Shown here in pieces: positions 1-11,877 of a DNA stretch of 64,000 nt. A program made the translations under genes and the position numbers. This DNA is from Dysidea avara (taxonomy: Eukaryota > Porifera > Demospongiae > Dictyoceratida > Dysideidae), in assembly GCF_963678975.1 (NCBI RefSeq), contig NC_089272.1:9060408-9124407 (forward strand). Reading direction: 5' to 3'. The first letter of the stretch is position 1, and each line of letters starts with the position of its first letter. A model generated the notes under the pieces. That model searched no databases, had not been told where the DNA came from, and saw nothing but the letters and a program-made list of their open reading frames with translations.

Positions 1-292
1 ATTGGTGCTATCAGCTATATTTCCATGTTATTTGCAATTTATGTTACACCGCAAAGGTGTCTTGGTGAGCTTTAACAGCAAAATTTTCACCCAGTGAAAC
101 TTCCATGCTTACATGTCACACACTCACCTATTGACATGTCAGTCACAACATGATCACTTCTAGTGACCAGCAGCTTGGAGCATGTATCAACTACAGAAAA
201 TACCTGTAGGTATATGCCAATGCATTAGAACAGGGCTACAGACTAGTTGCTACAGAAAAATTAAACATATCATATATGTAGTGTTCAGTTTA
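1..292. other. Gene-free AT-rich stretch
   Basis: I see no coding region, RNA gene or clear repeat here. It is flanking DNA for the TIR element that starts just after it. Confidence 0.4.
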
Positions 293-666
293 GGCCACTC
301 CAATTGGTAATTATGTTTCTGGTCCACTGCCCGCATCCTTTTCTGGAGAATGTGAAATTTCAGAAACACATGGGTAAAAAGCCCGCATCAGCTTTTTGAA
401 AAACCTGGATTTCAGAAACAAATATTGGGCTGCAACAAGTATGCTAAATCTAACTATCTAAATGCCATAATTTGTGTTTTATCAGTGAAAACCTACAAGA
501 AATTGGCAAAGTGGTACGGATCGATATACAGTCAGTAAATCACAAAAATACTCTAATTGAGCAGTCACTTCATTGTTGCTTTGTTGCTTTGTTGCTGAAT
601 TCTGCCCGCCCGCACCTAAAACTGATTTTCAAAGGACCAGAAACATAATTACCAATTGGAGTGGCC
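293..666. mobile_element. PIF/Harbinger-like MITE, copy 1
   Basis: The ends are an inverted repeat of about 35 bp that begins GGCCACTCCAATTGGTAATT and reads back as its complement at the right end. A TTA lies immediately outside each end (290-292 and 667-669), which fits the 3-bp TWA target duplication of PIF/Harbinger elements. The 374-bp interior has no coding capacity. A related, longer copy lies at 22685-23270. Confidence 0.7.
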
Positions 667-669
667 TTA

Positions 670-1197
670 CATTCTTATTTTGACATTTGTTAAAACACAC
701 TGTTTCAGCCATGATTTTGTGCTATGATTCCAACCAGTACTTCTGTGTGTGATGTTTGTGTGCTCCCCATCCCAATACAGTAAATGGACTCACCACGCTA
801 TTATTAATTATTATTTACTGAGCAGTCAGCCCTGCTGGTATGATAGGCTTGGGGACCGAACCGCATTCTCTTGTCATTGGGTGCCTTATGTATACTCAGT
901 AAACCTAAGCTGACCTATAAAAACTGGCCTAGAGCAGACACTAGAAAAACATCGCGGTCGGGTCACACGAGACCGTACAACCAGGGTAAACTACCCTTTT
1001 AAAACCAGCCTGAAAACTAGCGCCTAATCATATGATGAACTTACAAGATTTAATAGCAATAGCTGGTCCTCGAGTTGGTCCTGGTGTCTCCCAGTCTCCA
1101 GTTGAAACGCCCTCTATATAAATTATTGGCCAATTCTATGTACACCGGTACGCAGGTGGCACCAACAGCCACCAAATGACTATTGCCACCAGTGAGC
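670..1197. other. Gene-free stretch
   Basis: AT-rich DNA with no supported gene. A few GC-richer words occur near 950-1000, but I recognise no element. Confidence 0.35.
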
Positions 1198-1377
1198 TAT
1201 GGTAGCCAGGCTGCTGCCACCAATGTAACCAGTAGTGGTTTTGCAGCCATGCAAGCGCTGTTTGCAGCAATTAAAGCCTGCAAACACTGGCGCATTGCGC
1301 AAAATCGCAACGCTTGCATAGTAAACGAATTTGGTCCATTTCTCACCTTTTATAGTGGTAGCAACCTGGCTACCATA
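1198..1377. mobile_element. Short TIR element (MITE-like)
   Basis: The ends are imperfect inverted repeats of about 25 bp (TATGGTAGCCAGG at the left, its complement at the right). The interior is 180 bp in total and richer in GC than its surroundings. It lies directly beside a dispersed repeat at 1381-1455. No transposase is present, so the superfamily is unknown. Confidence 0.5.
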
Positions 1378-1380
1378 TAG

Positions 1381-1455
1381 CAGTGGTAATAGAACTTTGT
1401 TGGCTCTCAGAACAACCAGTATGCCGGTGAACATAGACACTTCGATTTACTCCCA
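1381..1455 (+). repeat. Dispersed repeat, copy A
   Basis: About 75 bp beginning GTGGTAATAGAACTTTGTTG and running through CATAGACACTTCGATTTAC. It recurs in the same orientation at 2101-2177 with a few substitutions. The two copies flank about 650 bp of otherwise unrecognised DNA. They could be remnants of one element's ends or two independent copies. Confidence 0.6.
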
Positions 1456-1611
1456 GTACTGATTCATGCAATGTTCCATGCTTACATAACCTTTAGCACA
1501 AATCCCAGTAAATAAAGACAAAGTAAGTTGGCTAATGCATAATGACTAAAGTAGTTGCTTTACTTTGGCAACTGGGCATTGGAAAATGTGAGGGGGCAGT
1601 TGCCCCCTCTG

Positions 1612-1636
1612 CCCCCCCCCCCCCCCCCCCCCCCCC
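1612..1636. repeat. Poly-C run
   Basis: About 25 consecutive C residues after a C-rich stretch. Homopolymers of this length are unstable and often mis-sized in sequencing, so the length is uncertain. Confidence 0.85.
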
Positions 1637-2100
1637 ATTTCTCCGCCCCTGAATTCCTTACCATTTAGGTGTAATCTATTTCTGTCTTGTTCCTCATTTT
1701 TTTCTTCTATTCATCAGGTAACAAGCAAAGATCATCACACATACAAAACCTACAGAAAAGTATTATTTGGTAAAAGGCCAAGTTACATGAGAATGTGATT
1801 TAAACATGCAGTGTACAGTAGGTACACCCTCAATTTGCAGATAAACCTACAATTCCCTTGCTAAGTGCCCGTGTAGCACTATTTCCTGTCATAAAAAAAT
1901 ACGTGTGACCTAGCACCTTTCCCACATTGCCTGGAGTATCAAAAGTGTATACATCTGACGCTATAATACCTGCACTTGATCCTTGATCTTCTCGATATCC
2001 GCTAAATTATTGAGAACTTTTCACCACAGGCAAAATCGCACATTGTAACATCACGTGACCAGAAAGCAGACGGACGCCCAGTAACCTATGAGGTATGAGG
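1637..2100. other. Gene-free stretch
   Basis: No gene, RNA or recognisable element was found. It lies between the two copies of the 75-bp dispersed repeat. Confidence 0.35.
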
Positions 2101-2177
2101 CACCGGTGGTAATATAACTTTGTTGGCTCTCAGAACAACCGGTATACCGGTGGACATAGACACTCCGATTTACCCGT
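2101..2177 (+). repeat. Dispersed repeat, copy B
   Basis: Second, same-orientation copy of the repeat at 1381-1455, about 90% alike by eye. Confidence 0.6.
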
Positions 2178-3723
2178 AAATTATTATTTGCCTTCAGTTT
2201 TGTGCGCTTAGTACCTAGACTTGAAGGCCGTGCATTTTTACGCATGCGTACTAATATTTTCGCATAAATACCACCTATATAGTTAAGCTATTTCACATTA
2301 ATAAGCTTTGATTACTGATATTGGATCCATGTGATCTTCGTATCGTGCCATTTATCCTTTGTTTCTATTAACTCTAATAGAACGCACGACTACTCTATTA
2401 GAGTTGTTACAGATGACGGAAATGCCCAGTATGGGATTTTTCCATATGCATACCCCCTAAATTGTGTATAGTAAAAGTTTGGAATTCAGTCACCAAAATT
2501 CCTGGGACCGCCCTTGGTAGCTGTCAGGTACCACTGTTTGCTGGACTTTTTTCAGAGTGTGAAGCAACTCAGGAGACTCATTTCATTACTACCTTTTTTT
2601 TTGATTTGATTTGATTATGACTTCACAGTACTGCCTACAGGTATGTCAGGTATACAATAATTACAATCAATGGTATATTGGGGGTACAGTACAGAGGGTT
2701 TGCTAGTTCTGGGTTAGCGGCCAAAATACTTATAATAATACTATACTGTTTGGGTGACTGATTAATATTGATGAAACTGTACAATTTTAGCACAAGATGT
2801 GTTTCATTACACAATTTTGTATTAATATGTAGAATTGTAGATCTTATCATGGCAAGTCAGTACTTCAAAATGCAGCAGCTTTCCCACATACGTAGATGGC
2901 TTTATAAGGTCAATGCTTTTGTAAGGAGCAATAACTGGTTAATATCCAAATAGTGGTATTCATACTTCATGATACCTGCCATGTGAACTATGAGTAGCAT
3001 CGTACGCACTGTTATGGAGCCTTTGAATGTTTTGTTCCAATAAGGATTTTGTTGATTAAATAAATGAATATCACTATCCATGGCCAGTTGGCTTCAAATT
3101 ACTATCTGGATAGTAAAGTATTATCTGGATAGTATGGATAGTATTGATAAGTGTATCCATTTCAGCCCAAGTAGAATACACATTCATGCATTGCCAAAAT
3201 GATTATTTTGCTGATCACACTTCTCGGAATAAAATTATAGTTTAGTAATTATCAACTAGTCGAAACATACAGTGTAGCAACTACACTGAGCCTAGCCTAA
3301 CTCATAAGGCCAAAACCCATAATTGAATGCTCTGGGTTGCTCAATATAACTAGCCAAAGTATGTTGTACTTTTGAGCTTGTTAGGAATCAAGGCCATGCA
3401 TGAACAAAGTTCCAATGATATTGCCCAGTAAAGTTAAACCCCAAGTAACACCTTTGCAAAGTGGTGTATAGCTGGTTGCACACAACGTTTGTAGTATGTA
3501 TGCGTCAAACTCAGATAATATAATGAAGTGATCACATGATCAACTAGCCCATGTTCTATTAGTTTCTGAGCATGTGTACATTCATCAATACAATTCTACA
3601 TGGTATATACATACAAACAGGGTTTCAACTACAAGCTAGAGTTATGTGATTGTAAGAAAACATACAAATGCATGTGAAGTACAGAAATAACATGTTACTG
3701 ATTACACTAACAAATGTAGTAAT
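2178..3723. other. Gene-free stretch with short repeats
   Basis: No convincing coding region. It contains one copy of the recurring palindromic box CTCTATTAGAG near 2393, with a reversed half-copy just before it. A local repetition of ATCTGGATAGTA occurs near 3100-3150. The rest is AT-rich and unremarkable. Confidence 0.4.
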
Positions 3724-4709
3724 TTACTGAATGTAGAGCTCCAGTTGATCAATCAATGGAGATCCATTAAAAAAATAATACCATCTACATATTCTAGCTT
3801 CTATATCACTAGTAGTGCTCCCACTCAACTGTCGGTAAAACCATTGTGAGGTAGGGCTAGCACAACAGTCAGTACTAGTATAGCAATCAGATCCATCCCA
3901 CAATGGGTCATTAAAGTAATAGGCTGATGCATTATAAGTGTTGATACTTCCTGACTCACAGTAATAGTTAGTTCCCACAAAGGAGGGAGGGGCCAGTCCA
4001 TTACCAACAGCACATGGGCAATTGCCTTGATTTGCACAGCCACAGCTGTCATATAATCCAGCGACATATGTCCAGATGTGTTGACGAGGATTACCGTAAG
4101 TTATTAATAAACCATCAGCATAGTAGCCATCAATTGTTTGACCTTCATTATGATACGCCCAAAAGCTATTTGTTTCTCCCTTTTGATATCCTCTTGCTCT
4201 GCCACACACCCTCTGGTAACTTTTTCCACTAGTGGAGAAGTAAGCAGAAGATCAAGTACGATCATTGCTGCTGACCACTCGACAGAAGCTAACACCAGAG
4301 TAAGTGTATTTAAGCCATCCACTGGGGCAATCATCTCCTGCACTGATATCAAGTTTGACAATTCTTGTCCATCCTCCGCCCACACCAGCACAAGTTGTGA
4401 TAAAGCCAGCAGAAATTTCTGTCATGTTGCAAAGTGTCCATTGATTGTTATTAATACGATAGTAACCTGACTTGTCACCAGTTTCAGGATTATTGTTGTA
4501 GATGTCCTCACAAGATGATCCAGTATAGTTCATTCCACAGAAGACTTTCCTGGGACCATCTAATATCCAATAATATCCTGACCTGTTGCGACCATCAGGA
4601 TTCATATTGTAGATCTCCTGACAGGAATCACCAGGGTAGAAGGGGGACTGAAAATGATACTCTTCACACTGATCATCAGTAGCCATTACTAGATCCTTAG
4701 TGAAGATCA
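3724..4709 (-). pseudogene. Fibrinogen-like, Cys-rich secreted protein with one in-frame TGA
   Basis: This reads on the minus strand as one frame of about 320 codons interrupted by a single TGA at 4252-4254. The N-terminal part has two tandem copies of a C-x-E-I/D-Y-x-x-N-P...SGYYxI motif, as in fibrinogen/collagen-C-like domains. Next comes GGGWTRIVKLD and a Cys-rich stretch. After the TGA the frame continues into VCGRARGYQKGE, IDGYYADGLLITYGNPRQHI and a conserved CC-x-W-F-x-R tail ending LELYIQ. I know this layout from secreted proteins of sponges and cnidarians whose function is unclear. A splice acceptor at about 4710 suggests an upstream signal-peptide exon, which I did not find; the first in-frame ATG (4684-4686) is therefore probably not the start. 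The TGA falls where related proteins have Cys, so it may be a one-base nonsense change, a sequencing error or, much less likely, selenocysteine. Confidence 0.7.
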
Positions 4710-4789
4710 CTGTTATGATGCAATAAACTTCATCAGTAATAAACAGTAAACAATAACTACAACATTGACTACTAAAGTGATTTTGACAT

Positions 4790-5519
4790 TAAAGTATCGT
4801 AGATTTATAGAGCTTGTTACAGTACGCAATAAGAATACTTATCAGTGACATACCTATGTGATATAATTATCCCCAAATATGTCTACCATGTATATGATCA
4901 ATAGAGCACACAAGCATTGTGTCTGCTTCTTTGAAATTCTGTAATAATTTACATGTATTGTTTTGAGAGGTTTCATTTTTAACCACCAATTATCCTATGA
5001 ACTTCATTATGGTCATGTAGGACCACAGAATAGCTGTTCATTACTTGTTGCCTCTATGCCATGTAACACACTACAGTATTATCAAAATATTATAGAGATT
5101 TGATCCCAGCTACATTGATTTGTTCCTTACTAGCGGTGTGAATCTAAGTGATGTAAGAGTGCATTAGCAAGAGTTCTTGTATGTGTTATTAACTCCTACA
5201 TAGTAGAGAGCAATGTTAAACATGTCATGAATCTTAATTGTAAACAATCATGATGATACAAGAGAACATATCTTTTAATGTGATTGTAGCTACAATGTTG
5301 AAATACATATAACCAGTTAGCCTCTATCATTGGCATGTTGAGTTAACTTATTAAATTCTTGTTTCTGTACAATAAGCTTTTCTGTCACGTCTCTGTCTGT
5401 ATTAGAATACAATACCTATGTATTATCAGCACAGTGTTATATACTACTCCCCCTCTTGAAGAGATCACTCTAAGATCAACAATGAACAAAATCTTTATGT
5501 GGGGGTCAATGATCGTGAT
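4790..5519. other. Gene-free stretch
   Basis: AT-rich DNA with no supported gene. It should hold the first exon and promoter of the fibrinogen-like gene if they lie close by, but I could not find a phase-compatible ATG exon. Confidence 0.35.
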
Positions 5520-6560
5520 CACGATATCATCTAGATGGTACTGGTGAAAATCTTGGTATACTATCAACATCATCATAGTCTTCATACAGTTCTAATGCTT
5601 CCCCTATATTTGATGTTGATTGAGATGAATCATTGCTCAGTATGGAGAGCCTTGGTAAGAAATCTGCCTCATAAAATATTGCCCTAAATGGCTTCAGGTG
5701 ATCAAAAGTGTATATACCACTACTCACTTTCTGGGATTGTTTACTATAGCTGTATGTAGTAAGTGGCATCAGATATTCGCATTCGCTTGACCACTGTGTG
5801 GTCCAGACGATGGAGGCTTATGAAACTTTTTGGCTTTGCATTCTTCACAAACATATATATCTGCATGTGTCCTGTACAGTGTGCTGTAATGCTTGAGCAT
5901 ACTTATTGTGAAGAGTGGCCACTTTTGGCGGCAGACTAAAATTAATACCAAATTCACTGGAAGCTCAGTGTGGATGCCAACATCAAGAAGAATGGGAATA
6001 GCCAGTCCCTGGGTGAATATTAGTGTTATACACATATGTAGCACAACTAACAGATGTGGTCTTTCCACTCCCAAGGGTATTTGCCTAATGCAGTAGAAAG
6101 TGTGATTAAAGTGCTCAGCCAAGCCATGTGATTGAGGGTGGTAGGGAGTTGTTCTTGTTTTCTTAATCTGTAGCAGGTTTATCACTTCTTTAGCACTGTA
6201 AATTTATTAATAAACTGATGACCCTGGGCCAAGTACAACTGGTCTGGCAGTGAAAAGCAAAAGAAGATTTATTTACCAACTTGTTGCAGTTGTTGGCTAC
6301 TGTTTCAACTTCTTGATTTGGTAGAGCATATGATTCGGTGTACCATGTGAAGTAGTCAGACATGAACATAAGATCTCTTACAAGTACTTTCTGATAAGGG
6401 GCCAAGCAGATCCATAGCTACTAGGTAACACGGGTGAATGCTCACTGGCGCAGTCGTATTTCTTGGAGCTGAAGATTTTCTTGCAGCACAAGTCTGGCAC
6501 CAAGTACACACATCTGCAATATAGCCAGGCCAATAAAATCTTTGCCTCTGTCTTCACTTC
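5520..6560 (-). mobile_element. Ty3/Gypsy-type retrotransposon relic (integrase region)
   Basis: The minus strand shows recognisable pieces of a retroelement integrase: the zinc-binding approach region, the core region (SDYFTWYTESYALPNQE and TTPYHPQSHGLAEHFN are the clearest motifs) and a C-terminal tail. It is a broken fossil with several breaks. No long terminal repeats, protease, reverse transcriptase or gag were seen nearby, so only a fragment of pol remains. The degree of decay suggests an old insertion. Confidence 0.75.
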
Positions 6561-7266
6561 TCATAAGTGTCCAGCAGAAACTTCATTTATTGTGGAGTGA
6601 GGAAAGGATAGCCATCTGGCAACCTAGGCCTGTACCTCTGGCTCTTTTATTCCTTGTATCTGCTGAAGGCTACCATAATTTGAGCTGTTATAAGATAAAA
6701 GGTTTACCTAGAAGGAGTTATCTAAAATACTTGATGTAAGTTACAACTGTAAGTTGCTCTAACCGGGAAACTGAATATCTGCGTTCAGCTTTGCTCAACA
6801 CTTAATAGCAATGCAATAACCATCTTGTATTTGAGGAAGCACAGTCCAAATACCTGTTAGAGTACTGAACTCACTTAGGTACTGTCATGATCTCATTTAA
6901 TGTGCTACACTTTAGAAGAAGTACTGGTGGTACTATTATTGTTTAATGCATTGCTGTGTATCTGGGGGTGTACATATAATTAGGAACCCACCTATGTGCT
7001 TTTTTATTTTACTTATTATGTTATGCTGTACCGCTCAAAAATTTTGTCTGTAATGCTAAATATTTATGCCATGTTTTGCTAATAAATTTGCACTTTAAGG
7101 GAAATATTATGAAGTGGCTGAAGCACAAACCATAAATCCTTGTTTCTCAAAATGCATGTCACAGAAAAAGTAGACATCTCTAATAGAACAGTCAGATACC
7201 TGATTGTTCTATTAAACTGACTGTTCTATTAGGGGATATTATTTTTTTTGCTGCGACATGTAACAT
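6561..7266. other. Gene-free stretch with CTCTATTAG boxes
   Basis: No gene found. Around 7180-7240 there are three half-copies of the recurring box (CTCTAATAGAACAGTC and GACTGTTCTATTAG) in alternating orientation, so this piece resembles the arm of a small foldback element. Confidence 0.4.
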
Positions 7267-7555
7267 ATTCAGGGTCAGATCCAGACTTTTTAAAAATGGA
7301 GTTCCACTCTAAAATTGCAACTTCAGCCTAGCTGTAAGTCAAAGACCAAAAAAAAGGTCATCACCTGCAGACAATAGCTGCCCATAGATGCCCTCACCAA
7401 CTATATTTGCCTTATTTATAACTACATTCATAGCTACACTGTTCCTCTTAAGAATACTGTGACTGCTCTATTAGAGTATCTCGAGTAAGAGAGGCTCTTT
7501 CAAAAGCAGGGTTCCATGGAACCTTTTTGAAGCCCCCAGATCCTCCTCAGGAAAA
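7267..7555 (+). mobile_element. hAT-like MITE, degraded copy
   Basis: The left end CAGGGTCAGATCCAGACTTT and the right end CCCCCAGATCC resemble the CAGGG-GGATCCAG termini of the element at 23858-24178. The interiors also match: both carry an ACAATAGCTGCCCA stretch and the box CTCTATTAGAGTATCTCGA near 7465. Target duplications are no longer clear. Confidence 0.55.
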
Positions 7556-8394
7556 GTTACAGTAGAACAATACACACGATTCTACAATAGGTTTAGTTGC
7601 TCTGTAAAATTAATGCCAAATTGAATATCAAGAATAATCTAGCATAATTCTTGTTGCCATATAGTCTGTTCAATTCAGCATTAATTCTACAGAGCAATAA
7701 ACCTATTGTAGAATTTTATGTATATAGTTTCATTTATTTATAGCAGTGCACAAATATTTTGCCTATTATGCTAGCATTATGCTGAATCCTTTCAAGTGCT
7801 TATTACACACTCATAATTATGCCAACATAATCGGCTATAATTTTTGTATTCTTACTGTATTTATGTGTCCATTTCTAGTGTCCAGTATCAGTAGTTACAT
7901 AGCAATTAGACAGTGTGAAAATGTTATAAATGAAAATGAAACTGTAGCCACTAGACAACATAACACTACCTTTAGAATACAAAATTTCAGTCATTGAACT
8001 GTATTAAAAGGTCAGAAAGAATGTACTATATATAATAGTTCATAACTACAGAAAGCATAGTGGACAGAGGCATAGCAGCTATATACCGTATTTGGTGAAT
8101 GCATCTGGTCCTCGATCTGGTCACAATGAGGAGGTATCATGTATGCTATACTATGCTGTATATAAATCACATACCAACAAAAGCTGTATACATGTATAAG
8201 AGATTCTAAGCATGTACATGTATGCACACAAATACAGTATTATCAGACATGCATTATATATGTTAATAATGTTATAGCTTTTTTGTACAATATAAACTTC
8301 TGGTAGTGACTAAAAATAATACTGCATTGGACTATAGATAATTATTATGTTTACAACAGAAAATACAATATTACAATATGGTCTAATTCTACAG
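7556..8394. other. Gene-free stretch upstream of the beta-helix gene
   Basis: AT-rich. The part at 7745-7830 resembles a piece of the TAGGCCTG-ended hAT-like family. The signal-peptide exon and promoter of the downstream gene may lie here, but I found no phase-compatible ATG exon. Confidence 0.35.
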
Positions 8395-11300
8395 TTTCTA
8401 TGTACTTGTGACAACAACACTAGTGTTCCAAGTAATGGCTCGAACCATCTTCATCATACCTGATGATCACCACTCCACCAATTCTGAAAACACTTGTTCT
8501 CTATCACATTGTGTAAATAATGCAGAAAGATACTTCACCTCTAATACCCATCTGCTCTTTCTTCCCGGAACTTATCTTCTTAAAAGGGACTTCATTTTAC
8601 AGAAATCAAACAACATTTTCATGAGTGGTAACCATACCACAATAAGATGTACCAATTTATCAGTTGGAATAGTTATTATTGATGTAAAAAACATTGCCAT
8701 CCAAAACATGAAAATAACAGACTGTGGCAAAAGTTACAGTTATTATTTAGCTTTTCCTCTATACCTGTATCCTACACAAACTCTTCATATGAATAATGTT
8801 GCACTCCAGCTACACTATTGCGAGTCTGCAGTTGTTAAGAATATATCGATAACTGTTAATATGGGTATTGATGGATTAGCTGCTGTTAATGTGATAGGAT
8901 CTGAATTAAGTGATGTACATGTCAATGTAGTGTCTTCACAAATTTCTGATCCTACCACCAATGGCATGTTATTGCACTATTATAATTATACGAAACAAGG
9001 CAGTTACAAATTGATAATAAAGAACTTCATTTTCACACAAACATTTTGTTTTCACAAAACACAAAATGTATTCCTTATGTTGCTTAATCACATTGAGAAA
9101 AGATTCTTAATTGTTATCACAATTATGAACACCAAGCTTAAAGGTTTGTGCAATGCACGCATATTATGTTATCACAGTGTCCTTAATTCTGAACCAATTG
9201 AGATTAATTTTAAAAACTGTTACATTTACAACAATACTGCAAATATCTCTCCAGACCTATCTGTACTTTTCCTACTAACATTGACACGGTCTAATAGTGA
9301 TTTTGTTAACATTAGTAACACAAAATTTTACAAAAATGTTAACTTGAGTTCAATAATAGCTGTTACAAATGATCATACCACTAGCCATACATTTTCAGTA
9401 GAAATTAATAATTGCAGTTTCAATCACAACCAAGTCATGAACATCATAAAAATTATCTACAAGGTGATTGAAGAGAGGGGTAAGTTGGTAAACATGGAAA
9501 TATACAATACCAATATCACCAATAACAAACATGGTAATGGAAATAGTTTGATATTAACTAACAATGGAGATTTGTTCTTCAGCAACACTAAAATTACAAA
9601 TAACAACTACTACGAAAACATTGTGAGACTTAATAAATCTTCCATGATAATTGAAAATTATGTAGTTATTTCAAATAACTTTGCTAGACATGTTTTAAAT
9701 ATTAAAGAAACTTCATACATTTTAATGGATCCTAAGAGCACACTTAAAGTGACAAATAATGTAGTTTACTTAGTGTTGACAAAGATGATCACTATCACTA
9801 AACAAGTGAAGCCGCTGTGTTATTTTCAGTTTGCATCAATGAAAACTAAAAATATTAATTCAACTATAATAGACATTGTAGGTAACATGTACACTGCACC
9901 CAATATTTTGAGTCGTCATGAGAATTACTTTAGAAATTGTGAATGGATTACATTTGGACGTAGTTCTTTGATAGAGAGTAGCCCTGATGATGTGTTTGCT
10001 ACAGTTTTGAACATGACAAATGAAAAAATTGACAAAAAGGGTATAGGATTAATTCCTTCAAGTATTTGCAGGTGTGAGACTTTGTCGAAATATGATTGTA
10101 CTTCACACGAGTTAGGACAAGTGTTTCCTGGTCAAATTTTAGTGATTAACTTAATTGTACCACGACTATTGTCTTCAAGAAACTCAGTAATATTACTTTA
10201 TGACACTACACATTCACCATCTAATGGTTGCAGAATTGGCAAAGCAACTGAGATGTTACAGATGCATGCAAACACTGGTTGTAACCAATATAACTACACT
10301 GTGTGGTCTGATAAAACTGAATGTGAACTACACTTGAGTGCTGAAGGAATACCAGAAATATTCTATGTTAAACTACTACCTTGTCCAGTTGGATTTCATT
10401 ACAAGTTCAAGGATGTTACTGTGATTCGATGTTGGATTGTGACGCTATTTCTGTCACCACATGTAACTTAGCTGATGGGACTATATTACGTCCTGCTAAC
10501 AGTTGGATATCAGTTGATGCTGCCAATGGCTCACAACACAGGTACCATGTCTCCTCTCAATGTCCATTTGACTACTGTTTACCCTACTCATCACACCTCA
10601 ACCTGTCCTCTCCTGACATGCAGTGTCAGTTTAACAGGTCTGGTGTGTTGTGTGGACATTGTCAAGAAGGACTCAGTGCCGTGTTTGGTTCATCCTGGTG
10701 TAAAAAGTGCTCCAACATCTATTTGCTTATCATAATACCTATAGCTCTAGCAGGTATTGTGTTGGTGATATTATTGTTTGCATTGAAACTGACTGTTATG
10801 AATGAAACTATACTAACTGTCATCTTCTATGTCAACATCATCAATACAAATTATTCAACATTACTACCCAACTGTTATTCACCAGTTTGCATATTGCTTT
10901 TCATTTTCAATTTGGATTTAGGAATCGAGACTTGTTTCTACAATAACATGAGTGGTTATGCTAAAATATGTTTACAGTTAACATTTCCATCTTACCTCAT
11001 AGCAATAGCATCAGCCCTAATTATTGGTAGTCGTTACTCTAGTAAAGTACAAAGACTTACAGCACGAAGAAGTTTACATGTGCTTGCCACACTCTTTTTG
11101 TTGAGTTATACTAAAATATTATCAACAGTATGTCATGTCTTGTTCTTTTATTCTGATACTATTTACCTTCCTAGTAGACACACACAGCTATTCTGGTCAA
11201 CAGATACAAGTGTTCAGTTGTTTGGAATCAAATTCACAATACTGTTTGTAACCTGTTTAATCATCTTTATAACATTGATGTTATTTAATATGCTTCTTCT

Positions 11301-11877
11301 TTTCACAAGGCCATTGTCAAGATTTAAATTTGTAAATGGCTTTAAGCCACTACTCGATCCGTATCTTGGTCCATACAAGGACAAGTACTACTACTGGACT
11401 GGGTTACAACTCCTTATTAGGACTGTGTTTTTTAGTTTCTCTGCATTAAAAATAGAATACAACCTTATTAGTGGAGTGATTACAGTAGGAATCTTGCTCT
11501 GCTGTCAAGGAGTTATACGACCTTTTAAGAGTATATTCAAGAACGTACAGGAGTCAATTATTCTACTAAATCTTCAGTTACTGTATTTATTTGCATTACA
11601 TGATCATTACAACAACACAAGCACTGCAGTAGCGCAGTACCTCATCTTAGTGGTACTCTTGTATTTCATACTCTTCATAGTGTACACCTGTGTAACTATG
11701 ATGTGTGGGAGTAAAATGGAACAATTGAAAGGCTTCATCACTGTGCACTTACTTGCAAAACAGAAAAACAAAAGAAAACCAGTTGAGCTGAGTATGCAGA
11801 ACACAACCAGTAATATCCCAGATGTGACATTCAATTGCAGAGAATTTCAAGAGCCTCTTGTTGCAGTGACCAACTAA
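8395..11877 (+). pseudogene. Beta-helix / multi-TM surface protein with a single frameshift
   Basis: Two overlapping frames belong to one product. The first (to 10471) opens after a splice acceptor at 8394; its first ATG is at 8435, preceded in frame by a hydrophobic stretch that looks like a signal peptide. About 600 residues of Asn-rich, parallel beta-helix-like repeats follow (NTTIRC, NISNTKFY-type rungs). The second frame (10381-11877) gives GCYCDSMLDCD, a Cys-rich segment (CPFDYCLPYSS, CGHCQEGLSAVFG, WCKKC) and then about eight hydrophobic helices, with the conserved FKPLLDPYLGPYKDKYYYW between helices. The family is multicopy in sponges as I recall it; its role is unknown, but a cell-surface receptor or adhesin is plausible. 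The frames switch near 10390-10430, where one base has been gained or lost, so this is either a pseudogene or a sequencing error. Confidence 0.75.

Noticed and set aside
1183-1380. Small open frame on the plus strand
   Set aside because: It falls entirely inside a short TIR element and has no splice or domain support.
1612-1636. Poly-C as an assembly gap marker
   Set aside because: Flanking sequence is continuous and C-rich before the run, so it looks like a real, if length-uncertain, homopolymer.
4252-4254. Selenocysteine codon
   Set aside because: No SECIS structure was recognised by eye, and a nonsense change or read error is far more likely. Kept only as an alternative.
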